Of a stretch of 57,267 nt of DNA, positions 1 through 6,717 are shown piece after piece. Made by a program: the position numbers and the translations under genes. Source of the DNA: a virus; IMG/VR virus record IMGVR_UViG_3300006869_000011, positions 1 through 57,267 of that record; one strand, 5' to 3'. The notes beneath the pieces were generated by a model. The model made no database searches. It worked only from the letters and a program-made list of their open reading frames with translations, and was not told the origin of the DNA. The first letter of the stretch is position 1, and each line of letters starts with the position of its first letter.

Positions 1-306
1 GACGACTGGGCAGAGTACACACCTGCTGAGAAGCAAGAGTGCTGGGACATGCTTTGCGAGGAGATGGATCGCTCTATGAAAGAGCAAGCGGCTGCTGAAG
101 CTGCTGCACTGGTAGAGTTCCGCAAGCAAGTTGCAGCAACTATGAAGTTCTGCGATTGTAACTGGAAAAAGGCAGTAGAGTTTCTTGCAGACGCAGAAGA
201 CGACGATATTGATTGTGATCAGTATTTTGACTACTTTCTTTGGAAACAAGGCATCGGTTACAGCGACCGTGCTAAAATCCGTAAACTTTATAAAGAGGTT
301 GACTAA
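1..306 (+). CDS. Hypothetical protein, 5' end outside window
   Basis: The frame is open from base 1, so the gene begins upstream; the first internal Met is at base 49. The visible part is about 101 residues, acidic and Ala/Glu-rich at first, with a possible helical stretch (KEQAAAEAAALVEF) and an acidic run (DAEDDDIDCD). No family recognised. By eye its first half is clearly richer in G and C than the genes further right. It is followed by a 55-nt gap and the MoxR gene on the same strand. Confidence 0.7.
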   Translation, partial: DDWAEYTPAEKQECWDMLCEEMDRSMKEQAAAEAAALVEFRKQVAATMKFCDCNWKKAVEFLADAEDDDIDCDQYFDYFLWKQGIGYSDRAKIRKLYKEVD

Positions 307-327
307 CTTACAAATTGTTGCTAATAT
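299..327 (+). promoter_or_regulatory. Weak sigma70-like promoter candidate before the MoxR gene
   Basis: TTGACT at 299-304, overlapping the preceding stop codon, is followed by a 17-nt spacer and TAATAT at 322-327. The -10 match is only 4 of 6. Placement 35 nt before the ATG at 362 is sensible. An AAGGA ribosome site lies before that ATG. Confidence 0.35.
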
Positions 328-361
328 AAGATATAGCACTGATTAGAAAAGGAATACAAAA

Positions 362-1444
362 ATGGAAGTAACACGTACTCTAAGTCCAAACAAAGCGAAA
401 ATTGCAATTAAACATGCAATGAGTAAAAAACGTCCAATCTTTTTATGGGGTCCTCCTGGTATTGGTAAGTCTGATATTATTGCTCAAATTACAGATAGTT
501 TGCCTAACTCACATTTGATCGATATTCGACTATCTCTTTGGGAGCCAACTGATATTAAAGGCATTCCATATTTTGATGCTAACCTGGGTAAAATGGTTTG
601 GGGGTCTCCTAGTGAACTGCCAGACGAAGAATTTGCTGCACAATACGACAATATTGTTGTTTTCTTTGACGAAATGAACTCAGCTGCTCCTGCTGTACAA
701 GCGGCAGCATATCAGTTAATTTTGAATCGTCGTGTAGGACAATATAAACTGCCAGACAATGTTATCATTGTTGCTGCGGGTAACCGCGAATCAGACAAAG
801 GCGTTACATATCGTATGCCTGCTCCGTTAGCAAACCGTTTTGTACACATTGAAATGGAAGTTAGCTTCGATGATTGGTTCCAATGGGCTGTTGATAACAA
901 TCAGCATAAAGACGTTGTTGGCTACATTACTTTTGCTAAAAAAGACTTGTATGATTTTGATCCTCGTTCTCCAAGCCGTTCATTTGCAACTCCACGTAGT
1001 TGGGCATTTGTAAGTGAATTGCTAGATGATGAATTAGACGAATCAACTACAACAGATCTTGTTTCAGGTTCAGTTGGCGAAGGTACAGGTGTCAAGTTTA
1101 TGGCTCACCGTAAAATTGCATCTAGCATGCCTAACCCAACAGATATTCTATCTGGTAAAGTAAAAGAGTTGAAAACTAAAGAAATCAGTGCTATGTATTC
1201 CTTAACCGTTTCACTCTGCTACGAACTTAAAGAATCATCAGATAGAAATGATTCCAAATTTGACAAAAAAGTAAATAATTTCCTTCGTTTTGCGATGGAT
1301 AATTTTGACACTGAACTTGTTGTAATGGGAATCAAACTTGCACTAACACAATATGCATTACCTATTGATCCAGACGAAGTAGAATGCTTCGACGAATTCC
1401 ATGATAGATATGGAAAGTATATCAAGGCTGCACAGGCTGCATAA
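362..1444 (+). CDS. MoxR-type AAA+ ATPase
   Basis: 360 residues. Walker A is GPPGIGKS at residues 30-37; Walker B (VVFFDEMNSA) follows near residue 100; a sensor-1 stretch (IIVAAGNRES) and an arginine-finger region (PLANRF) come after. This order is that of the MoxR/CobS branch of AAA+ ATPases, which use ATP hydrolysis to remodel partner proteins and are often encoded beside a VWA-domain partner. The next gene encodes such a VWA protein, so the two probably work together (inference). The substrate is unknown. The ATG has an AAGGA site 9 nt upstream. Confidence 0.85.
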   Translation: MEVTRTLSPNKAKIAIKHAMSKKRPIFLWGPPGIGKSDIIAQITDSLPNSHLIDIRLSLWEPTDIKGIPYFDANLGKMVWGSPSELPDEEFAAQYDNIVVFFDEMNSAAPAVQAAAYQLILNRRVGQYKLPDNVIIVAAGNRESDKGVTYRMPAPLANRFVHIEMEVSFDDWFQWAVDNNQHKDVVGYITFAKKDLYDFDPRSPSRSFATPRSWAFVSELLDDELDESTTTDLVSGSVGEGTGVKFMAHRKIASSMPNPTDILSGKVKELKTKEISAMYSLTVSLCYELKESSDRNDSKFDKKVNNFLRFAMDNFDTELVVMGIKLALTQYALPIDPDEVECFDEFHDRYGKYIKAAQAA

Positions 1445-1452
1445 GGTGCATA

Positions 1453-1482
1453 ATGGGCAGTTTCGACTGCCCATTTTTTTTT
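1453..1482 (+). terminator. Intrinsic terminator after the MoxR gene
   Basis: A perfect 9-bp stem, ATGGGCAGT (1453-1461) with ACTGCCCAT (1466-1474), encloses a TTCG loop and runs into a tract of nine T residues. It starts 8 nt after the MoxR stop codon. It is the only clear rho-independent terminator I found in the window. Confidence 0.9.
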
Positions 1483-1489
1483 GAAAAGG

Positions 1490-1517
1490 TTGACATATTG
1501 TTTAAATATGTTATATT
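1490..1517 (+). promoter_or_regulatory. Sigma70-like promoter for the VWA/metallopeptidase gene
   Basis: TTGACA at 1490-1495, a 16-nt spacer, and TATATT at 1512-1517 (5 of 6). It lies directly after the terminator and leaves a leader of about 20 nt with a GAGGA ribosome site before the ATG at 1545. The partner gene of the MoxR ATPase therefore has its own promoter. Confidence 0.75.
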
Positions 1518-1544
1518 AATACTGAAACAACAAATGAGGATAAC

Positions 1545-2807
1545 ATGTCTGTAAAACAAACGTCTAGTAAGCCAAAGAAAAATTGGCAACCTAATCCAGA
1601 TATTACAGAAAATGAACTTGCTACAATGCGTGAAGAAGTACTTGATCGTATTATCATTGCACGAGTAGGTTTGTTACTTCGTCATCCGTTTTTTGGTAAT
1701 ATGGCAACTCGTTTGCGTATTATTGCAGCAGATGAATGGTGTCCTACTGCCGCAGTAGACGGACGCAATCTTTATTTTAACACTCAGTTCTTTAATGCAA
1801 TGGACAATAAAGAAATTGAGTTTGTTATTGCACATGAAATTCTGCATTGTGTTTACGGACACTTAGACCGTCGTGAAGACAGAGATCCGCATTTGTATAA
1901 TATTTCAGCTGATTATAAAGTCAACAATCTGCTAGTACGTGATCGCATTGGAACAAAACCCAAACTTGTTGATTGTTTTCAAGACTTTCAATATGATGCA
2001 GATACATCAGAAGAAATTTATGATAAATTGTACGAGAAATATGACGAACAACAGCTAGAAGCACTAGGCGAATTGTTGGATGAACATATTGATTGGGAAG
2101 ATAAAGGAGAGGACGACGGAAAAGGTCCTTCTAAATATAGTAAAGACGAACTTCGTAAAATTAGAGACGAAATAAAAGATAGTATGCTTCAAGCAGCTCA
2201 ATCTGCAGGTGCTGGCAATGTTCCAGGCGAAATTCAGCGCATGATTAAAGAGCTAACAGAACCTAAAATGAATTGGCGTGAGCTTATACGTTCACAAATT
2301 CAAAGCACTATCCGTAACGATTTTACATTCCAACGTCCTAACCGCAAAAGCTGGCATACTGGTGCTATTCTGCCAGGTATGAACTTTCAAGAAACTATTG
2401 ATATTTGTATTAGTTTAGATATGAGTGGTTCAATTGGCGATCCACAAGCACAAGACTTTTTAGGAGAAGTCAAAGGTATTATGGACGAGTTCAAAGACTA
2501 CAAAATTAAAATCTGGTGTTTTGATACTAAAGTTTACAATGAACAAGACTTTAGTGCAGATGGTGGTGATGAACTAACAGATTATGAAATTTTAGGCGGC
2601 GGTGGTACCGACTTTATGGTTAATTGGGAATATATGAAAGAAAATGACATCCAGCCTAAAAAGTTCATTATGTTTACAGACGGCTATGCTTGGGATAGTT
2701 GGGGTGACCCAGATTATTGCGATACTATTTTTATTATTCATAGTAACCACAATAAAAATTTAGAAGGACCTTTTGGTATCACTGCACATTATGAGGAAGC
2801 TGCGTGA
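1545..2807 (+). CDS. Putative zincin-like metallopeptidase with C-terminal VWA-like domain
   Basis: 420 residues. An HExxH motif (H97, E98, H101, in IAHEILHCVYGH) marks a zinc-peptidase-like N-terminal domain. An acidic linker follows (residues about 170-210). A C-terminal VWA-like domain has a DMSGS MIDAS-type motif at residues 292-296. This layout is that of the VWA-like metallopeptidase proteins found beside MoxR ATPases. Inferred role: the MoxR ATPase remodels a complex recognised through the VWA domain. Peptidase activity is not proven by the sequence. The stop codon overlaps the next start. Confidence 0.8.
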   Translation: MSVKQTSSKPKKNWQPNPDITENELATMREEVLDRIIIARVGLLLRHPFFGNMATRLRIIAADEWCPTAAVDGRNLYFNTQFFNAMDNKEIEFVIAHEILHCVYGHLDRREDRDPHLYNISADYKVNNLLVRDRIGTKPKLVDCFQDFQYDADTSEEIYDKLYEKYDEQQLEALGELLDEHIDWEDKGEDDGKGPSKYSKDELRKIRDEIKDSMLQAAQSAGAGNVPGEIQRMIKELTEPKMNWRELIRSQIQSTIRNDFTFQRPNRKSWHTGAILPGMNFQETIDICISLDMSGSIGDPQAQDFLGEVKGIMDEFKDYKIKIWCFDTKVYNEQDFSADGGDELTDYEILGGGGTDFMVNWEYMKENDIQPKKFIMFTDGYAWDSWGDPDYCDTIFIIHSNHNKNLEGPFGITAHYEEAA

Positions 2808-3073
2808 AACTAAATGTTCTAGACATACTTGAAAAAAGGCGGGTAGATTTTTGTCCGCCTCATTTTTCAACTCATAGTATTAAAAGAGTTTACAACTTAG
2901 AAAAAGTTATTTGTCAGTGGATTAATGACCATTTAAGTGGTAGATACTACTTAGGCAAAAATATAAAACTAGATGGTAACAATGGAATTGAAGGCATCTA
3001 CACAATAGGATTTGAGAATCCTAAAGAATTAAGTTTCTTTATGTTGGCTTGTCCACATTTGAAATATAATTAA
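2804..3073 (+). CDS. Small hypothetical protein
   Basis: 89 residues, GTG start overlapping the TGA of the preceding gene (GTGA), so translationally coupled. The only nearby ATG (2812) is out of frame. No signal peptide, membrane segment or recognised domain. Not identified; probably a phage-specific small protein expressed with the VWA gene. Confidence 0.6.
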   Translation: MKLNVLDILEKRRVDFCPPHFSTHSIKRVYNLEKVICQWINDHLSGRYYLGKNIKLDGNNGIEGIYTIGFENPKELSFFMLACPHLKYN

Positions 3074-3112
3074 AAAAATCAGTATATATATAATATAGGA
3101 GTTAATTAAAAT

Positions 3113-3376
3113 ATGGCTGAACAAACACAATCTAATCCAAACGAACTAAACATTCAAGATTTGGTTTTGGCAAGAGCAGTAATTGAGCTTGCTACTGAAC
3201 GCGGCACATTTAAAGCAAATGAACTTGCAAGTGTTGGAGCATTATATAATAAACTTGATGCTTTCTTAAAAGAAGTTGAAGCACAAGCAAAAGCAGCACA
3301 AGAAGGTGCAGCAGCAGCGGCGGCACAACCGCCAGAAACCCCAGAGCCAGCTACAGAGGCTGCAGAAGGAGCATAA
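3113..3376 (+). CDS. Small phage protein with Ala/Pro/Glu-rich tail
   Basis: 87 residues. The N-terminal half (LNIQDLVLARAVIELATERGTF) looks helical; the last 30 residues are a low-complexity run of Ala, Gln, Pro and Glu. It resembles short hypothetical proteins I associate with marine T4-like phages in this gene order; this is from memory, not a search. TAGGAG ribosome site at about 3096-3101. The stop is followed immediately by the next ATG at 3378. Confidence 0.65.
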   Translation: MAEQTQSNPNELNIQDLVLARAVIELATERGTFKANELASVGALYNKLDAFLKEVEAQAKAAQEGAAAAAAQPPETPEPATEAAEGA

Positions 3377-3377
3377 A

Positions 3378-4007
3378 ATGGCATTAAAACATGTAGGTAG
3401 GGTAAAAAATAACCGCCGAAAAGTTGTAGTAGCATATAGAGTAGTTCCAGGTGATCCTGATCACTGCCTAGTTGTACAAACTGAAAATTTATCTGCAGAC
3501 GAGCACGATGCTCTTATTCGTGTAGTGGAATCAGCAGCAGGACAAGAGGCATATGAATTTGGCGAAGCAATGTCAAGATCATACTTGCCTGATGGCCGCA
3601 ATATGTTAGCAGGATTTCATACAACTGGTAAATTAAACAAATTACCAACAAACGTTATCGAAATGGTACCTAATAATAATACTATTATTAGTCTTGACGA
3701 ACTTAACAAGACTATTGCAGAACAAAAAGGTGTAACCGTTGCCGATTTAGCACTTAAAGGACCAACAGGAGAAACTACTCAACCTCCTGAAAATGTTACC
3801 GAAGCACCTGTTAATCCGCAAGAACTTTATACTGAACCAACTTCCACAACAGATGGAGTTTTGACAAATGAAGAACTAGCAGCACAATACAGATCGCAAG
3901 CAGATGCTTTATTTAAAGAAGCAAAAGCGTTGAGAGAACAAGCTGAATCTCTTGTTCCCACAAAAAAGAAGGTAACAAAAAAGAGTGTCGAATCAGCTGA
4001 AACCTGA
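3378..4007 (+). CDS. Conserved marine T4-like phage protein
   Basis: 209 residues from the ATG at 3378. The open frame continues upstream to 3276, but that part lies inside the previous gene and is low-complexity, so 3378 is preferred. The start, MALKHVGRVKNNRRKVVVAY, is of a type I recall from marine T4-like phages next to short tail-region genes. The middle is compact and mixed; the C terminus is Gln/Ala/Lys-rich and probably coiled or disordered. Function unknown; a virion role is plausible from its position upstream of tail-fibre genes. Confidence 0.7.
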   Translation: MALKHVGRVKNNRRKVVVAYRVVPGDPDHCLVVQTENLSADEHDALIRVVESAAGQEAYEFGEAMSRSYLPDGRNMLAGFHTTGKLNKLPTNVIEMVPNNNTIISLDELNKTIAEQKGVTVADLALKGPTGETTQPPENVTEAPVNPQELYTEPTSTTDGVLTNEELAAQYRSQADALFKEAKALREQAESLVPTKKKVTKKSVESAET

Positions 4008-4290
4008 ACAAACCGACGAATATTGGGAGGAAATATTTAACTCCGTAACTATGGATTACCTCCCTTTAGAATATATTAAATGTATTATTGTTAAATTTGA
4101 AGATGGCAAGATTTGGGAAATTGATATTAAGCAATCTAAAAAAGAGTCGGTAGATATTGAAAAGACATTGGACGATTTTTTTCAAGAATTTGAACAAAAA
4201 ATAACCGATGTAGATTTTAGACTTAACACTGAAGCACTAAAAAAAGACATTGGTCGTCGAACAAAACGTTTTTTAAAATTAAATAAATGA
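3985..4290 (+). CDS. Conserved marine T4-like phage protein
   Basis: 101 residues, GTG start inside the end of the previous gene (23-nt overlap). Acidic N-terminal half with the stretch YWEEIFNSVTMDYLPLEYI, basic C terminus (GRRTKRFLKLNK). It resembles a short protein of unknown function that recurs in marine T4-like phages (recollection, not a search). Its TGA overlaps the next ATG (ATGA), so the unit is translationally coupled. Confidence 0.7.
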   Translation: MSNQLKPEQTDEYWEEIFNSVTMDYLPLEYIKCIIVKFEDGKIWEIDIKQSKKESVDIEKTLDDFFQEFEQKITDVDFRLNTEALKKDIGRRTKRFLKLNK

Positions 4291-4856
4291 TGTTAAAAAC
4301 TTTAGATATAGATATTGATTACGGCTTAATTACCCAAGAATACAAAAAGCTAGAAGTTGATAGACTTCTAAATGAAGCTAATCATTTAAAACAAATAGCA
4401 ATACAATGTAGAAAAGAAACTTCCGCAACAGATCAATTGTATGAAAGTTGCGGAAGTTTATTTTTTGATTGGACCAAATACGATGGCAACGGTGAAGTAC
4501 CGTTAAGAGAAGACAGAATCGACGAAACGGATATTACTGAAACTTGTGACTATTTTGTTGGTTCATACTTTGAAGATATAATTGAAAAAATAAAATTAAA
4601 ATACGGTTATCAATTATATAGAGGACGTTTTTTAAAAAGTTTACATAAAACTTGTCTAACATATCACACAGATCCAAGTCCAAGATTACATATTCCAATA
4701 TACACCAATGAAAATTGCATGATGATTGTTAATGACAATGTAATAAGACTACCTTTTGGAAATACTTATGTAGTAGATACAACACTTCCACATACAGCAT
4801 TAAACGCTAGTAAATATACTCGTGTACACTTGGTATTCTGTCTCGACAAGTTTTAA
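4287..4856 (+). CDS. 2-oxoglutarate/Fe(II) oxygenase-like protein (Asp/Asn beta-hydroxylase-like)
   Basis: 189 residues. A textbook iron and cosubstrate pattern is visible: H127-T-D129, H169 in PHTALN, and R179 ten residues later. The surrounding text (SPRLHIPI, YVVDTTLPH, RVHLVF) fits the jelly-roll core of aspartyl/asparaginyl beta-hydroxylase-like enzymes, which hydroxylate protein side chains using O2 and 2-oxoglutarate. The target is unknown; the next genes are tail-fibre-like proteins. A second in-frame Met follows directly. ATGA coupling to the preceding gene. Confidence 0.75.
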   Translation: MMLKTLDIDIDYGLITQEYKKLEVDRLLNEANHLKQIAIQCRKETSATDQLYESCGSLFFDWTKYDGNGEVPLREDRIDETDITETCDYFVGSYFEDIIEKIKLKYGYQLYRGRFLKSLHKTCLTYHTDPSPRLHIPIYTNENCMMIVNDNVIRLPFGNTYVVDTTLPHTALNASKYTRVHLVFCLDKF

Positions 4857-4892
4857 TGTTTTATCATAAAGTGATAAATATATAAAACATTA
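4854..4892 (+). repeat. 11-bp inverted repeat flanking a late-promoter-like octamer
   Basis: TAATGTTTTAT (4854-4864) and ATAAAACATTA (4882-4892) are perfect reverse complements. They start exactly at the stop codon of the oxygenase-like gene and enclose GATAAATA. A nested TTATCA/TGATAA pair lies inside. There is no T-tract, so a simple terminator is unlikely. Confidence 0.7.
4873..4880 (+). promoter_or_regulatory. T4-late-promoter-like element for the tail-fibre gene
   Basis: GATAAATA matches 7 of 8 positions of the T4 late consensus TATAAATA. It lies 27 nt before the ATG at 4908, with a GGAGAG ribosome site in between. The same octamer precedes the second tail-fibre-like gene at 46455. Confidence 0.5.
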
Positions 4893-4907
4893 CCTAGGAG
4901 AGAATAA

Positions 4908-6707
4908 ATGGCATTGCGATTAAGACGCGGAACCAATTTACAAAGACTTGATTTCACCCCAGAGCAAGGTGAACTTATTTACGTTACAGATTATGATACA
5001 GCAAGCGTTTCACCCTTATGGATTGGTGACGGTACTACCGTAGGTGGTGTTGAAGTATCATCAAGCGGGGGCGGTGGAATAACAGATGTTTCAAGCGACA
5101 CAACTCCAGAACTAGGTGGTAATTTATCTTTAGCAGGCTTTGAAATTAATGGTACAGGTGATATTGATATTACAGGTGATATCACAGCAGTAGGTAATGT
5201 TTATGCTAATAACATAGTCGGCGACTTAACAGGCGCTGTAACAGGCAATGTGTCAGGTAATGTAACAGGTAACTTAACAGGTAATGCAGCAGGTAACCAT
5301 ACTGGTTTTTTCACAGGTGAAATAAATGCCACAGGTGCTTTTGATGGAGATATAACAGGTAGTGTTTTTGCAGACGATTCAACTCTATTGATTGACGGCG
5401 TAGGACAATTAGTAAAAGGTGCATTTTTAAATAACGCCATTGATTTACAAGAAGGCGCATTTAAAATTAATTATCCAACAACAGGTAGTGATCCTTATGT
5501 AGACATACAAGTTATAGGTAATAATAACAAACGTGTCGATACAACATTTGTAAGAAAATTAGTTGGCGGAAATATAGGCGACAGCGATTTACTTTATCAA
5601 GAAGTTATAGTACGTGATGATGATATTGGTTTCCAAAGAGAATGGACCACTTTTGTTAATTCAAATGCATACATCATAAACAAAGGTAATACTTATTCAC
5701 CAGCAAATTCAGTAGCAATTTTAGATGGACAAGTAGGTATCGGTACTTTTGCTCCTAATGCTGAACTAGAAGTAAATGGTTCAATTATTGCAACATCAGG
5801 TATATTAGGTGATTTAAAAGGTAGTGTTGCAGCAGACGATAGCACAATACTTGTAGATTCTGTAAGTGGTTCAATAAACATTGCAAATACAAACATAGGT
5901 GCTTTTAATGTAACTTCTCCACAAGCAGGTCAAGTTTTAAAATGGAACGGTAGTGAATGGACTAACGCTGCTGATAATTCAGGCGGCGGCGGTGCTGGCG
6001 GTAGTGCATTTACAAATATTGGAATTGGTGCAGATGATAGTGTACTTAGACTAATTGAAGAAGGTGAAAGTTTCTTAATTTTAGGTGGTGCAGGTATTTC
6101 AACTGCTAGTGACACAGAAGGCAACATTACTATCACAGGATTTGATGGTGCATTTAGTTCATTAACTGGCAAACCAACAACTATAGCAGGTTATGGAATT
6201 ACAGATGCATTTGATGGTGCGTTTGGTAGTTTAACAGGAACACCTACTACTCTTGCAGGTTATGGAATAACAGATGCAGCAACCTCAGCTCAAGGTGCTT
6301 TAGCAGATACTGCTATACAACCTGCAGATTTAGGGTCACTTACATTTACAGCAAGCGTACTTGATACTTCAGATTCTAGTGAAATTACATTTACACCAGC
6401 AGTAAGATTTAGTAGCGACATTAACGTAGAAAACGATTTAGTAGTAACTAATAAAATTATTGCAAATACAATAGAAGTAGAAAATATTATTACCAATGCA
6501 AGCGGTACACCTGAGATAGCATCTGACACGGATATCATTCTTGCAGCAGGAACAAGAGTTGAAGTATCGTCAAGTCCTTTGAAAATGGCTAGTTACACAA
6601 CAAGCGACAGAGGAAACATTTCAGCAGAAAATGGCGATGTAATTTACAACACAACAGCAGGTAAATTTCAAGGATATGCAAACGGCGTTTGGGTAGACTT
6701 ACACTAA
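4908..6707 (+). CDS. Tail-fibre-like structural protein
   Basis: 599 residues. The N terminus (LRLRRGTNLQRLDFTPEQGE, then WIGDG) resembles the N-terminal module of phage receptor-binding proteins of the Mtd type. A run of short Gly-Asn-Val-Thr-Gly repeats follows (residues about 105-140), then spacer domains, two 23-residue tandem repeats (AGYGITDA endings), and a C-terminal cap ending KFQGYANGVWVDLH. The C-terminal cap is shared with the protein at 46455. Expected role: host recognition or fibre shaft on the virion. Followed 10 nt later by the S8 protease-like gene, whose AGGGGG ribosome site sits in the gap. Confidence 0.85.
   Translation: MALRLRRGTNLQRLDFTPEQGELIYVTDYDTASVSPLWIGDGTTVGGVEVSSSGGGGITDVSSDTTPELGGNLSLAGFEINGTGDIDITGDITAVGNVYANNIVGDLTGAVTGNVSGNVTGNLTGNAAGNHTGFFTGEINATGAFDGDITGSVFADDSTLLIDGVGQLVKGAFLNNAIDLQEGAFKINYPTTGSDPYVDIQVIGNNNKRVDTTFVRKLVGGNIGDSDLLYQEVIVRDDDIGFQREWTTFVNSNAYIINKGNTYSPANSVAILDGQVGIGTFAPNAELEVNGSIIATSGILGDLKGSVAADDSTILVDSVSGSINIANTNIGAFNVTSPQAGQVLKWNGSEWTNAADNSGGGGAGGSAFTNIGIGADDSVLRLIEEGESFLILGGAGISTASDTEGNITITGFDGAFSSLTGKPTTIAGYGITDAFDGAFGSLTGTPTTLAGYGITDAATSAQGALADTAIQPADLGSLTFTASVLDTSDSSEITFTPAVRFSSDINVENDLVVTNKIIANTIEVENIITNASGTPEIASDTDIILAAGTRVEVSSSPLKMASYTTSDRGNISAENGDVIYNTTAGKFQGYANGVWVDLH
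5218..5370 (+). repeat. Degenerate short repeats coding G-N-V/L-T-G units
   Basis: Repeated units of about 12 nt of the form aca-ggt-aat-gta code for successive GNVTG/GNLTG/GNAAG peptides within the tail-fibre-like gene. Such repeats form a triple-stranded beta shaft in other phage fibres (family knowledge). A comparable run lies at about 46901-47025. Confidence 0.65.
6141..6278 (+). repeat. Two tandem 69-bp repeats in the tail-fibre-like gene
   Basis: Units 6141-6209 and 6210-6278 each encode a 23-residue block beginning FDGAF and ending AGYGITDA. They differ at scattered, mostly synonymous positions, which suggests an older duplication kept under selection. Confidence 0.8.
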
Positions 6708-6717
6708 GGGGGCATAA

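Noticed and set aside
3083-3090. TATATATA as a late promoter before 3113
   Set aside because: It matches 7 of 8 positions, but the stretch is plain AT-rich and gives several overlapping near matches; not distinctive enough.
3276-3377. Upstream extension of the 3378 gene
   Set aside because: The extension is Gln/His/Lys low-complexity, lies inside the preceding gene, and a conventional ATG at 3378 follows the upstream stop.
5201-6538. Several open frames on the minus strand opposite the tail-fibre gene
   Set aside because: They are Pro/Val/Ser-rich shadows of the Gly/Thr repeat codons with no ribosome sites and no plausible protein composition.
4908-6707. Diversity-generating retroelement, suggested by the Mtd-like N terminus of the fibre protein
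   Set aside because: No reverse transcriptase, template repeat or adenine-biased variable repeat was seen in the window; the fibre C terminus is not of the C-type-lectin variable type.
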